This document shows positions 55,801 through 64,000 of a stretch of DNA of 64,000 bases, piece after piece (position 1 is the first letter of the stretch; every line of letters begins with the position of its first letter). The notes under the pieces were generated by a model, which saw nothing but the letters and a program-made list of their open reading frames with translations, ran no database searches and was not told where the DNA came from. Source of the DNA: Chloroflexota bacterium (GTDB taxonomy: Bacteria > Chloroflexota > Anaerolineae > Aggregatilineales > Phototrophicaceae); the NCBI GenBank assembly GCA_028875245.1, contig JAPPEU010000039.1:18966-82965 (forward strand), read 5' to 3'. The position numbers were made by a program, and so were the translations under genes.

Positions 55801-58665
55801 CGCTTGTTTGAGCGAGACTTTGGAGAGCGCCGCTTCGACCCTGGCGCGCGAATAGCCCTCCGATTTGCGGAAGATGAAGACGGCGGGATGGTCATAAACG
55901 TGGAAGGCTTCGTCCGCCTCCAGTTCGTTCAGCCAGGCCGGCGATTCGTAGATGGGCAGGTGCTGATCGGACACGCGCCAGGGACCAAGCTCGAAACTTT
56001 CGTCGAAGACGGCGATCAGGTCATAACCCAATTCGCCGGCGAAGAGCTTTTCGTAATACAGGGTCGTCAAGGGCCAGCGTTTGAGATTGCGCGTTTCAGA
56101 ATCGTAAAAGCGATTGCTGGCGATCGTCAGATAATCGCCGATATCGAGTGTGCGCACAATGTCATCGTACTTGATCTGATTGTCCACCGGAAATGACATG
56201 ATCTGATCCTGCGCGTTGACCAGGCGGTAAAAGGCCTGTGTGCCCCGGCAATCGGCAGCGCTGAGCAGGCCGGACGGCGGGTCGTCCGCCAGCGTGAGGC
56301 CGTCCGGCAATTCGCAAGTATGAATGCCGGTTGCGCGATTGTCCCAGTTGCCTTCGTTGAGCACGACCGATCCGGAGCCGAAAACATCCCCGCTGCCGGT
56401 GGCGGCGAGCACTTCAAACTCGTAGCTGGCGCCCGCATTTACCTGGAGCGGCTCGCGAAATGGGATGGTGTATGAGGAGCCAAGGGGATGATGCTCGCGC
56501 TTGAGATTTGCCCGCAAGACCGCTTCCGCCAGCGGCGTATCCGCGCCGGTCTCATAGACGCGAATAATGACTTCTTCCGCTTCCTCGTCATCCCAGGGGT
56601 CGGCGAGGTGGGGCGCAAAGACTTGGAGAATGCTGCCATTGGCCGGCGCCTTGAAACTGACGCGCCTTGGCTGCCCTTCGAAATAATGGGTTGCGCGGTC
56701 GTAGGGGGAGCCGTCGAATCCGGGAAGCGCAAGGCCGGTGTCGTCGATAGCGATGTTGATCAAGGGCGCGCTGTCATCGGCGCCTTCGAGCTGCAAGGCG
56801 AAGTCGCCCGGCACGCGTTCAAATATGTAACGCGAGGATTGTACCAGCGTCGTCTGATGACGATAGATGTTCGAGTGCATTAACCCCCAGAGCAGCGCGA
56901 AGCCGACCGCAAAAGCCCCCAATATTACCGGTCTATGGCGATTGGCTTGCGGCAGAACTGCGCTGGCAATGAGTATGCAGCCGATGAACAAAGCGCTAAT
57001 GGCTGTGGCATCGGATGTGCCGCTGGCAGCCTGGAATCCACCGACCGCGGCAAAGACCGAACCCAGGCCCGCCAAAAGCCAAGATATGATCGGGGGGCTG
57101 GCCCCCTGAAGCCTGGCATGACGATACAATTCCATCAGGCACCATCCCGCCAGGACCGCCAAAGCGCCGTACAAAGGCAAGTAGTAGCGCATGGTCATGG
57201 TCCACAGCCGGCTCATCCAAAGCATGTAGCCGCCGATCCAGACGAGCAGCGCGAGGTTTTCGGTCGCTCCGGGTCGATTCCGCAGCAGCCGATAAGCCGC
57301 CCAGCACCAGCCGAACCAGGCGAGTACGCCAAAAGTCAAGCCCATGCCCCAGAACAGCATGTCCTTGGTCAGATAAACCAGGGGCGAGCGCGCCAGCCAT
57401 TGCCAGTTTGGCGGATAATCCTGCAGCCCGCCGACGCCGCGCCCGACTTCGGCCAGGTTTGCAATCCAGCGCTGGTTTGGCAAAAGGCCGAAGAAGCCGG
57501 GCCCGGTGAAGGCGTAGGGATTGAAAATGCGGAAGACGAGGAAGGCGCCTAAACCCGCCAGGAGCAAGCCGAGAACTTGACGGGCGAGGATGCTTCCGCG
57601 TTCACGTTGGCTGAGGCGGGAATCAAAAACCGGCATCGCTTGATAGGCAGCCGACAAGATGATGATGCCCGCCAGCGGCGCCAGGTTGATGCGACTGGCG
57701 ACCGCCGCCCCGCAGGCCAGCCCGAACAACAGGTATGGCAGGAACTTGCCGCGCTGCTGTACGCATACCGCAAAATACAGCGCCAGGATGACGAAGAAGG
57801 ACGCAGTCGCGTTTACCGTGCCAAAGTGCGTCTTCTGTATCGCGAGCGGCGCGGCGGCATATAGCGCGGCGGCGAGCAAACCGACCCAGCGATTGTGCAT
57901 CCGCGCGCCGAGAGCAAAGACCATGAGGATGCTGAGGATGTCGAAGATCATCGAGATCCCGCGCCAGACCAGATGTCCGCCTTGAAAATCGAAGAGGGGC
58001 CAGCCCGCCTCGGTCCCAGCGCGAACGAGGCCCTCCCCGTAATGCGCCAGCAGCAGGGGCAAGGTCCCGTAAACGAAGAAACCACTGCCGGCGTTGTGGG
58101 GATTCAATGGCGAGCAGCGCGCGTCAAAGAAGCTGCCGCTCCCGCCCGAGACCGGGTAGAGATGAAGGCAGCGCAAGGACTGGAGATCGACGGATGACAA
58201 CGCGTCCACGCTCGCAATCCGATCATGTCCGGGCGCCTGGAATTTGTCGACGAGCATCGCGTCGGCCCCGCCGGCGATCAACGCGTCTTGAGCCGCCGGG
58301 AAGCTGTCGAAGAAGAGAAGCTGTTGGGCGCTGACGAGCCACTGGCCGGCATCGGCGGCAAAAGATCCGCGGACCACAGCCAGCCGACTGCCCGGCTGAC
58401 TGCGGAGCTCATCGCGGCTGCGCGGCCCTGTTGAATCGCGCAATGCCAGGATCTGCTGTTCGGGAAACTGCGCCTCGTCAGCGGTAAAGGAGTTGGCCCC
58501 GCCGATGTTTGGCAGGACGAGCCGCGTGAGAAAGAGTTCATCGGGATGCGTGTGGGAGAAGTCGTCCCAGTTCTGCCCGAGGAAGCGCAACCCGCCGCCA
58601 TAGATCAGAATGACTGCAAGCAGAAAAAATGAGAGACTTGTCTTTCTCAATTGCCGCCGCCTCAT
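52813..58665 (-). CDS. Giant GT-C / Chlor_Arch_YYY fusion protein
   Basis: About 1950 residues. The start is the ATG at 58665; a GTG at 58689 would add eight residues. The N-terminal half is a GT-C-type protein with the acidic motif HTHPDELFLTRLVLPN in the first loop, many membrane helices and a soluble beta-rich domain (about residues 640-990). The C-terminal half (about 1040-1950) is a complete YYY module: KPMDFAYLNGVLRS, INYYYFGYVLLG, GDLHAHMISMP, NTVFKFYMQVW and VLGWNFHQRQQR. These align with the 897-residue neighbour's KPMELAFF, ISYYYMGYV, GDNHPHVLALP, NTVFKFYYQAW and VLGWENHERQWR. It probably acts in envelope glycosylation. Confidence 0.85.
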   Translation of the reverse strand: MRRRQLRKTSLSFFLLAVILIYGGGLRFLGQNWDDFSHTHPDELFLTRLVLPNIGGANSFTADEAQFPEQQILALRDSTGPRSRDELRSQPGSRLAVVRGSFAADAGQWLVSAQQLLFFDSFPAAQDALIAGGADAMLVDKFQAPGHDRIASVDALSSVDLQSLRCLHLYPVSGGSGSFFDARCSPLNPHNAGSGFFVYGTLPLLLAHYGEGLVRAGTEAGWPLFDFQGGHLVWRGISMIFDILSILMVFALGARMHNRWVGLLAAALYAAAPLAIQKTHFGTVNATASFFVILALYFAVCVQQRGKFLPYLLFGLACGAAVASRINLAPLAGIIILSAAYQAMPVFDSRLSQRERGSILARQVLGLLLAGLGAFLVFRIFNPYAFTGPGFFGLLPNQRWIANLAEVGRGVGGLQDYPPNWQWLARSPLVYLTKDMLFWGMGLTFGVLAWFGWCWAAYRLLRNRPGATENLALLVWIGGYMLWMSRLWTMTMRYYLPLYGALAVLAGWCLMELYRHARLQGASPPIISWLLAGLGSVFAAVGGFQAASGTSDATAISALFIGCILIASAVLPQANRHRPVILGAFAVGFALLWGLMHSNIYRHQTTLVQSSRYIFERVPGDFALQLEGADDSAPLINIAIDDTGLALPGFDGSPYDRATHYFEGQPRRVSFKAPANGSILQVFAPHLADPWDDEEAEEVIIRVYETGADTPLAEAVLRANLKREHHPLGSSYTIPFREPLQVNAGASYEFEVLAATGSGDVFGSGSVVLNEGNWDNRATGIHTCELPDGLTLADDPPSGLLSAADCRGTQAFYRLVNAQDQIMSFPVDNQIKYDDIVRTLDIGDYLTIASNRFYDSETRNLKRWPLTTLYYEKLFAGELGYDLIAVFDESFELGPWRVSDQHLPIYESPAWLNELEADEAFHVYDHPAVFIFRKSEGYSRARVEAALSKVSLKQAHELRHNEDEAEILGVFYWNSVEADTIPTALSFPPEDYERQRAGGTWSARFFSDSIVNRHQVAGVIVWYAALFLFGALAFPLVFSLFPAMADGGYAFSKLVGMLLVAWLAWALSSLKLPLWSQGGILFCLALLALLSAWLGRRNREGIAAFLRGSWKRLLCIELIGIIAFAVMILVRLTNPDLWHPFKGGEKPMDFAYLNGVLRSTTFPPIDPWFAGGFINYYYFGYVLLGAPALLLGIVPAFAYNLMIPTLFSLTGLGAFSAAFNILSRWRVTQDKLPKSEPGRRRKLGNPWVAGIMALLLCIALGNLDTARVLGNGIASLGGYRSPEGLEQFLVKEYVEANGEEAPPDVRAELAERANSWRPWDSLRYEIDNSLSLLGGLLRGLARVLAGEPLPIRSDRWYWGPSRVLAETPGVGGGAITEMPFFTFLYGDLHAHMISMPLILLAVLFLYNELAHAGQERRRHPERFLALALGALTVGALQATNTWDWPTMTLLVTVGLAYAWWLRWRHSFRPVPDAKFFAVLIAALLAGWGVLTFLTPMSSGGLGSAWDSVGGAVRLVLVAGAAVISAFVAIRYWLTRTSALELAAQLGGFLLLNLAFSLPYTSWYAATYNSVRLWDGGKTPLWAYFDIHGLFLFLIVSFLLWDTALWLRSTSVKTLLENQRQAKWMAGFSLFLGPLAAALALAGYQVALIVLPLVGWIALLFFRSGQSRAMRFILVLVGLALSLTLGVEMIVIGGDLGRQNTVFKFYMQVWLLLSIAGGVAFACLIRAAEDFTKPLRLIWYSPFLVLLFIAGLFPITGTRGRSFDRMAPELPLTLNGLDYMTQAQHYESAPDTGGGGWIDLAVDYNLIRWLQENVEGSPVIMEGRRRPSEYQWNGRISIATGLPSVLGWNFHQRQQRTVHPLPTWVDQRERNIQQFYNTADIDIAIDIINHYDIKYIIRSGLEALHSTAEGLAKFDRMVEAGLLDLAYANEGGVIYEVNEDALFDAIVERFR

Positions 58666-58709
58666 TCTTCTAGTCCACGATTCGTGCACAAGGTCTCATT
58701 CAGCAAGCA

Positions 58710-61496
58710 TCAGCTGGCCGGCAGACGCTCGTCCAGAAAGCGCCGCAGGCCCTGGGCGCCCAATGCCGGCGCGCGATAGATGAAGAAGGAATTGTGCGCA
58801 GGCTGAACTGCGATTTCCATTGGCCGTCCATTGGGAAACCACGCGCTCAGCAGCGGCAGCGCGTCTTCGTTCCCGCGCGAGTAGAAGAATAGCAGGTCGC
58901 GCTCCGGTTGAAGACGAAATTTCCCCTCCCGCCACAAGCCGCGCTCCAACAGTTGCGGGAGCTGTGAAACATCGCCGCCGCTGTCCCAAAACATGAGGCC
59001 CGCTTCAATCCCGATGGCGCGGATATCCCACCAATGCGGCGATGTTAGCACGAAGGCGTTGCCGTAGCCGCCATCGCTTTCGGCGAAGCCGCGCAGGATT
59101 CTGCCGGCCTGCGCCTGCGGGTGCGATGCGCGCGCATAGTTGTCGGTGAATTCTCCGAAATAGAGGCGCGTATTGTAGTGGTTGGCTGCCAAAAGCAAGC
59201 CAACGGCGAATGCGGCGGCTATGATGAAGCCCGCGCGTCCTGAAAATGACGTATACAGCCGCCGGCAAAAGACCGCGACGGGCAGCGCCGCTATCAAATA
59301 GCTCGGCGGAATGGCGCCGCTGGCCCGGATGAAGCTCGGCACTTCGATTGGAAAGGAGAGGGCGAGCGCAGTGGGCAAGAGCATGGCGAAAAGATATACG
59401 GGCACGAAGAAAAAAACGGGATCGCGCGATCGAAGGACCAGCGCAAGCCAGGCGGCGACGCCGAGGAGCATAAATGCGGCTGTCGCCGGGTCCATGGCCG
59501 GCTCCTGCGCCAGGCCGCTGACCCAGGTGTTATCGCCCAAATAGTGAAACATCAGCGCCGTCTGCCTTATATTGCTCAGCAGGACAGGCACACTCTCCAG
59601 GAGAAAAGCGGCTCGCTCTTCACCGGTTGTTGGCATGTCGCCAAACAGTCGCGTGTTCGCCCGGCGCATGTAGTTTTCGGGTGACTCCGTCCAGTAATGC
59701 AGCAGCGGCAGAAACACCATGAGCGCGACGAAAGCCAATACCGCCAGATTCAGGATATAACTGAGGCGCGCGCGCATTGACTGCCTGCACAAGGCAACGG
59801 CGACCGCCACACCCGCGACCGCGGCCACCGGCAGCATGCGAACCGCCTGATAACCCATCAAGCCGAAACCCAATGCCAATCCGGCTTTCACGAAGTCCGA
59901 CCGCCGGTTGTAACGCAGGGCGCGAATGAGGTAGACGGCCATTAGCGCCGAGAAGAGCGGGGCGAGGCTGATGCGCATGCCCTGCCGTCCGATTGCCGCA
60001 TGCCAGAAGCTCGCCGCCACCAAACCAGCCGCCAGCAAACCGAAGAGCAGCGCGAATGATCGCCGGCGTCCGCCCATCACTTCGACGCCCAGCCAGAACA
60101 TGATGGGCAGCGCAACCAGGCTTTCAAGCGCCGACATCAGCTTGAGCGCATAGTGGTCGAATGCCATGCCCGGCTGGCTCGCAAGGATAGAGAGCAGATA
60201 AAAGTGCAGAGGCTCTCGACCGCCGATATTATCAAAGAATATTCGATAGTCGTTCAAATGCCGTATCTTGTAGGCATCCTGTATCTTCTCGACCAGGTCG
60301 CTGAACATCTGCGGCTGGTAGGCATCGAGCTCATAAAGGCGAAAACCGGCGCCCAGCAGCATAATCAACAGCAGCGCGACAATCGTCAATCGATAATTGC
60401 GGAGGCGCATACGTCGGGCTGCATCAATTCCAGCGCTCGCCCAATCAAAAATATTCCAGCGAAGCGGGGCAAAGACAAAAGCCCACAATCCAGCGCTTAG
60501 CAGCCACAACGCGATGACCGGCGGCTCGATGCGATTGCCGCTGGTATTCAACCAGACCGTGAGGCTGCAAGCGGTTGCAAGCGCGATCAGCAACTTTCGC
60601 CCCCCGCTGATATCCGCCGCGATTGGAAGCCCGATCTCTTGCCGATCGGCGAGCAAGGCCGCAGCGCCGCCCGCGGTTGAAGTTCGCCCTTGGAGCTGCC
60701 GAAAAGCGAATTCGATCAGGAACCAGAGAAGGCCGCCGGCGAGGAACAGGCTTAGCGCTGACAGCGCCAAAGACATCGAGTCTTCGGCCGGCGCGGTCAT
60801 GGCAGCGGTCAACCTGAAAAGCGCGATCAGGCAAATCATGACCGGCAGCGCGCGCGCGGACCAACGCAGGCGAGCGCGTCGATCCATGGCCCGCCAGCGT
60901 TCGCGGATACAGGCCCACTCGCCGATCGCTTCGGCAGCGAGCCACAGCAGAAAACCCAGCCAGAGAAAGGGCGCGCCCACGATCAGTGAGATTTCGTCGG
61001 CCCGCGGCACATCGTCGCTGCCTCGAAGCAGGACGCTGCCGGCAAAGGCGCAGACGATGGCGATGACGTATAGCAGCAGTTGAATTGCATTGACCTGTTG
61101 CAGACCCCTGGCGGCGGACTGAATCGCCGTGACCAGTGAGCTGCCGGCGGCATCCGTCGCTGATGGGCTTGGCGCCATGGCTGAAGGCGCCGCCACGCGC
61201 GGAGCATGTCTGGCTTCGGATGCGATCGCAATCCGCAGCGCGCGCCATGTCTGCCCCGGGCTGCGCATCCAGCTTTCTATGAGCTCGCTGAGCGTGAGGT
61301 CTTCAATGGGCCGGCCGGCTGCGGCCGCCCCGCCTTCCACATTGCCGGGATTCGACGCCATGCGTGGAGCGTCAGAATCCGAGGCGCGCTGTTCAGCCGA
61401 GCGCGACGAATCCGCGGCTGGTCCGGTTTCTCCCGTGCTGCCGGCGTCATCCGCAAGTGGGGCGCGTCGCCGCGGCTTTCCCAAGGTGTCAGGCAT
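58710..61496 (-). CDS. GT39-like multi-spanning membrane protein
   Basis: 928 residues. A Ser/Ala/Pro-rich N-terminal region (about 1-130) precedes about fourteen membrane segments. The first extracytoplasmic loop of the catalytic part reads LYELDAYQPQMFSDLVEKIQDAYKIRHLNDYRIFF, with acidic residues and GGREPLHFYLL as in GT39-type mannosyltransferase relatives. The ATG at 61496 overlaps the upstream methyltransferase end by 8 bases. It is the first of four GT-C-like genes in a row. Donor and acceptor unknown. Confidence 0.75.
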   Translation of the reverse strand: MPDTLGKPRRRAPLADDAGSTGETGPAADSSRSAEQRASDSDAPRMASNPGNVEGGAAAAGRPIEDLTLSELIESWMRSPGQTWRALRIAIASEARHAPRVAAPSAMAPSPSATDAAGSSLVTAIQSAARGLQQVNAIQLLLYVIAIVCAFAGSVLLRGSDDVPRADEISLIVGAPFLWLGFLLWLAAEAIGEWACIRERWRAMDRRARLRWSARALPVMICLIALFRLTAAMTAPAEDSMSLALSALSLFLAGGLLWFLIEFAFRQLQGRTSTAGGAAALLADRQEIGLPIAADISGGRKLLIALATACSLTVWLNTSGNRIEPPVIALWLLSAGLWAFVFAPLRWNIFDWASAGIDAARRMRLRNYRLTIVALLLIMLLGAGFRLYELDAYQPQMFSDLVEKIQDAYKIRHLNDYRIFFDNIGGREPLHFYLLSILASQPGMAFDHYALKLMSALESLVALPIMFWLGVEVMGGRRRSFALLFGLLAAGLVAASFWHAAIGRQGMRISLAPLFSALMAVYLIRALRYNRRSDFVKAGLALGFGLMGYQAVRMLPVAAVAGVAVAVALCRQSMRARLSYILNLAVLAFVALMVFLPLLHYWTESPENYMRRANTRLFGDMPTTGEERAAFLLESVPVLLSNIRQTALMFHYLGDNTWVSGLAQEPAMDPATAAFMLLGVAAWLALVLRSRDPVFFFVPVYLFAMLLPTALALSFPIEVPSFIRASGAIPPSYLIAALPVAVFCRRLYTSFSGRAGFIIAAAFAVGLLLAANHYNTRLYFGEFTDNYARASHPQAQAGRILRGFAESDGGYGNAFVLTSPHWWDIRAIGIEAGLMFWDSGGDVSQLPQLLERGLWREGKFRLQPERDLLFFYSRGNEDALPLLSAWFPNGRPMEIAVQPAHNSFFIYRAPALGAQGLRRFLDERLPAS

Positions 61497-62337
61497 CTGG
61501 CTTCCGACCTTTTATCGCGAGGTTGACCGTCGAGCGCTGCGCTCCTTCATCCGGGGAATTCCCGGAATCAAACATATTGAAGAGCGCGACGCCCAGCCGG
61601 ATGGGATTCAAACGCCCCCCGCTAGTCTCAAAGTCATGTCGGTCGGCGATAGATCGCATGGAACCGGGCAAAAATTTCGCTTCCAGCAACGGTTTCCCCA
61701 AGCCATAAACCAGGTTATGAATGAACGGGAAACAGTGATGGGTCAAAGATCGCTCTTCTTCGATGCGGAAGCCGGCATTTGACACGGCGCGGCGCAGTTG
61801 GCTTGGGGTGTACAGGCGCACATGGTTGGCCCAGATCCCCGCCAAGGGACCCCGCCGTATGTGCCGATTGAAGGCCAGTTCCAATAGCTTGTTTATCGGA
61901 TCCCACATAAAGGGGTAGTTGGCATGTGGCACAGTAACCGCCAATACGCCCCCCGGTTTCAATACGCGAAAGGCCTCGCGCAGTCCACGGATGTCGTCGT
62001 CAATATGTTCAAGCACTTCCGACAATATGACGGCGTCGAAGCAGTCGCCCGGATAGGGCATCGCGTATATGCTGGCGCGCTGAACAGAAATGCCGGCCAG
62101 TTGTCTCAGGGCGCGCCCGGCTGTCTTGACCACGGCCCAGTCCAGGTCGGCGCCGACCAATTCGCAGTCGCAGACATGACGAATCATGTTGAGATAAAAG
62201 CCGCGCCCACATGGGAGATCGAGGATGCGCATGTCATCGTTTGGTTCGATGAAATCAAATATCGTTTTGACCCGCCGCTTGAATGCCATGTCGGCTTCAT
62301 TGCGTGTCATGAACGCTATCGTCTCTGAATCGACCAC
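61489..62337 (-). CDS. Class I SAM-dependent methyltransferase
   Basis: 282 residues with the Methyltransf_11 fold. Motif I is ILDLPCGRGFYLNMI, with an acidic residue ending the next strand (LVGADLDWAVV), and the post-motif is FDAVILSEVLEHIDDD. The C-terminal half has hydrophobic, aromatic patches (HCFPFIHNLVYGLGK) that may sit against the membrane. With the glycosyltransferase upstream and GT-C genes downstream it probably methylates a lipid-linked sugar or related envelope intermediate; substrate unknown. Confidence 0.82.
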   Translation of the reverse strand: MVDSETIAFMTRNEADMAFKRRVKTIFDFIEPNDDMRILDLPCGRGFYLNMIRHVCDCELVGADLDWAVVKTAGRALRQLAGISVQRASIYAMPYPGDCFDAVILSEVLEHIDDDIRGLREAFRVLKPGGVLAVTVPHANYPFMWDPINKLLELAFNRHIRRGPLAGIWANHVRLYTPSQLRRAVSNAGFRIEEERSLTHHCFPFIHNLVYGLGKPLLEAKFLPGSMRSIADRHDFETSGGRLNPIRLGVALFNMFDSGNSPDEGAQRSTVNLAIKGRKPDA

Positions 62338-62375
62338 GCTTCCTCCCGCCGTGACGCGGCGCGCCGATGCTTACG

Positions 62376-63551
62376 CTAGTTCCTGGCGTACTGATAAAGA
62401 ATCGACTCGTATCGATTTACGCATTCTTCAAATGAAAAGATGCCTCGAATAAAGTCTCTGGGTTTGGTGTACTGGCCGGGATCTTCGAGGACTTCGAGCG
62501 TGGTCTCCCCAATGGACCGCGCGTCGCCTGGTGTCGCAAGCTTGCCCATGCCGGTGAGCGTTACCGCCACGCGCCCGCCCGCGATGTCCGTCATGACCAC
62601 GGGGGTGCCGCAAAGCATCGCTTCTCCTTGGGCCAGCGGAAAGCAGTCGCTGTCGCTGGGCATAACCAGCACGTCGCAAGCGGCGTAAAAATTGGCGAGC
62701 TTCTGCTTGTCGCGAATGAGGCCGAGGAAAATTAGCTGGGACTTGTACAGTTCGACCAGGCGCCGATGCCGCTGCCAAGTGCCTTCGTATCCCACATCGT
62801 ATTCGCCGGCGAAGACGACGCGCGCGTTCGGATGCCTTTCGTTGATTGTTTCCAATGATCGTATCAGCAGATCGGGCCGTTTCTCCTGCACGAAGCGGCC
62901 GGCATAAGCGATGAGCGGTCCGCCGTCCTTTTGCCATTGCGCGCGCAGTTCGCGCACGCCTGCCGGATCCGGCTCCGGTATTATCATGGGCGGGTAGATT
63001 ATTCTCACCTTGTCGCGGAAAGGACCGAGGTAGTAAGAATTATCGGCATAATCATCGCTCAGCCCAATGATGCACGGCACGCGCCGCGCCATATACTTGT
63101 AGAAAGCGAACATGATTTTGCTGATCATGTCGTTAATGGGATTCTTCGGCAAGATCAGATCGCCGTGATGCGTTGGTATGACCTGGACCCCGGCGATGCC
63201 CGCCAGGAAAGCCACAAGCGCCGTCTCCAACAGCGGGATGTGGATATTGGCGACATCGTGTTCACGCAGGAGTCGATTGATCGCCCAAGGATAGGTCGGC
63301 ATAATGCGCCCGCGGCTCAAAGCGATGGGCGCCCACAAGCGCACGACGCGCACGCCGTTGAGCGTCGCCTCGCCCAGGGGCAATTCGCGGCTGTGGCAGG
63401 ACGCGAGCACAGTCACCTCATGACCGCGCCGCACCAGCTCCTCCGCCAGCATGCGGACGTAATGCGTCAGCCCGGTGGAATGCGGATGGTAATACAAGAG
63501 AATGATCAGAATCTTGAGCTTGCGCTGCCTCTGGAGGACGGAGTTGCCCAT
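62376..63551 (-). CDS. GT4-family glycosyltransferase
   Basis: 391 residues from the ATG at 63551, with AAGGAGAG upstream. The N-terminal half has the GT-B acceptor fold with HSTGLTHYVRMLAEELVRRGHEVTVL. The C-terminal half has the nucleotide-sugar site, including YAGRFVQEKRPDLLIRS and the E-x7-E-like segment PSDSDCFPLAQGEAMLCGTPVV. It transfers a sugar from an activated donor, probably to a lipid carrier in the cytoplasm. It is the first gene of the minus-strand glycosylation block. Confidence 0.88.
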   Translation of the reverse strand: MGNSVLQRQRKLKILIILLYYHPHSTGLTHYVRMLAEELVRRGHEVTVLASCHSRELPLGEATLNGVRVVRLWAPIALSRGRIMPTYPWAINRLLREHDVANIHIPLLETALVAFLAGIAGVQVIPTHHGDLILPKNPINDMISKIMFAFYKYMARRVPCIIGLSDDYADNSYYLGPFRDKVRIIYPPMIIPEPDPAGVRELRAQWQKDGGPLIAYAGRFVQEKRPDLLIRSLETINERHPNARVVFAGEYDVGYEGTWQRHRRLVELYKSQLIFLGLIRDKQKLANFYAACDVLVMPSDSDCFPLAQGEAMLCGTPVVMTDIAGGRVAVTLTGMGKLATPGDARSIGETTLEVLEDPGQYTKPRDFIRGIFSFEECVNRYESILYQYARN

Positions 63552-63750
63552 TGCTTGTTGTGCTCTCCTTGAAGTGAGCGACCGCAACCTGTCGGATGCT
63601 GCCACTCCCGATCATAAAGAATGAACTCCGCCCTCGCGAAATCGGAACGCGGCGGGCGGCAAACAGTCCAAGATTCTTTTACACCGATTGCCCCCGAATA
63701 TACGCTGCGCCAGCCACTCGTTCCTCTGGAGAAGCAGGCTCAAATCTAAA

Positions 63751-63770
63751 TCATATCATATCATATCATA
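63751..63770. repeat. Pentanucleotide tandem repeat (TCATA)4
   Basis: Four perfect TCATA copies within an AT-rich patch upstream of the GT4 gene. Copy-number variation could affect nearby transcription, but four copies is short. Confidence 0.6.
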
Positions 63771-63954
63771 ATCGCTGGCTCGGCATAGTGGCAGTGACAG
63801 CTCAAGGGGCGGCGGCGCTGTGTCCAGGTGAATCAGATCTTGGGCCGGGCGGACCGACCGCGCCGGCGCTCTCGGCTGGCGTCAACGCTTTACTTAATGG
63901 CTAGCGCCATTCGGAAGTGTATCCCTTTCGGTGGAAACAAAAAAGCTTTACCAC

Positions 63955-63988
63955 CGAGGACACCGAGAAAATCGAGGACACCGAGAAA
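63955..63988. repeat. Direct repeat CGAGGACACCGAGAAA, two copies
   Basis: Two identical 16-base copies (63955-63970 and 63973-63988) with an 18-base period, preceded by CCAC. The style resembles the dispersed 'ACCACAGAGAACACAGAG' repeats seen in several bacterial phyla. Confidence 0.55.
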
Positions 63989-64000
63989 CGTAGACTATAT

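Larger units (their letters stand above)
63552..64000. other. Right-edge region with short tandem repeats
   Basis: No convincing gene; a small ORF (63596-63904) lacks any family features and is Ala/Pro-rich. The region holds (TCATA)4 at 63751-63770 and two CGAGGACACCGAGAAA copies at 63955-63988. The promoter of the GT4 block should lie here, but no clear -35/-10 pair was found. Confidence 0.45.

Noticed and set aside
63596..63904. A 102-codon plus-strand frame near the right edge
   Set aside because: The product is Ala/Pro-rich, has no motif, and its start overlaps the upstream end of the GT4 gene's region with no ribosome-binding site.
63751..63988. Possible CRISPR-like array from the right-edge repeats
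   Set aside because: (TCATA)4 and two 16-base copies with a 2-base gap have no spacer structure and there are no cas genes in the window.

Overview
The window looks like a chromosomal segment of a member of the Chloroflexota, probably Anaerolineae-like. The gene content supports this: two Chlor_Arch_YYY (DUF2298) membrane proteins, a TIGR03663-type GT-C protein, a 'PCWxGITPG' lipoprotein, and high-GC DNA with frequent GTG/TTG starts. This assignment is inference from protein families; no rRNA is present. Nothing looks like a plasmid, phage or CRISPR array.

Layout. 1-2.7 kb: the 5' part of a secreted beta-helix protein, a DEDDh exonuclease, a GbsR/MarR regulator and tRNA-Leu(UAG). 2.8-9.1 kb: protein quality control (tig-clpP-clpX), then obg-nadD. 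9.1-12.7 kb: an exported protein with two solute-binding domains, and two EamA-type transporters. 13-16 kb: two tandem superoxide dismutases, one predicted cytosolic and one with a Tat signal, and a fumarase/aspartase-family lyase. 16-18.3 kb: an AT-richer restriction-modification pair whose methyltransferase has a HEAT-repeat N-terminus. 18.5-22.5 kb: a sugar ABC importer operon without its ATPase, with a TIM-barrel isomerase gene between the permease genes. 22.7-31.6 kb: an HD protein, a six-LysM L,D-transpeptidase divergent from a secreted repeat protein, a lipoprotein, an S1 protein, a VKOR homologue, moeA and a PspC protein. 31.7-36.1 kb: mdh, a histidine phosphatase, small unknowns, era and ribF.

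36.2-42.6 kb (minus strand) is the translation/RNA operon nusA-ylxR-infB-rbfA-nrnA-truB, with ribF directly downstream. It has a strong consensus promoter and a terminator-like hairpin in the leader. 42.8-63.6 kb (minus strand) is a block of about 21 kb of envelope glycosylation genes: a GT4 glycosyltransferase, a SAM methyltransferase, several very large multi-spanning GT-C-like proteins, and an ECF sigma/anti-sigma pair inside the block. One protein of about 1950 residues joins a GT-C half to a YYY half that is paralogous to the next gene. I consider this block the most unusual part of the window.

Dispersed short elements include five copies of a palindrome-like element with a conserved TAGGGGCG/CAGGGGCG head, and degenerate CGAGGACACCGAGAAA-type repeats. 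Most promoter calls rest on -35/-10 resemblance only. Starts were chosen by homology and ribosome-binding sites, and alternatives are stated where they matter.
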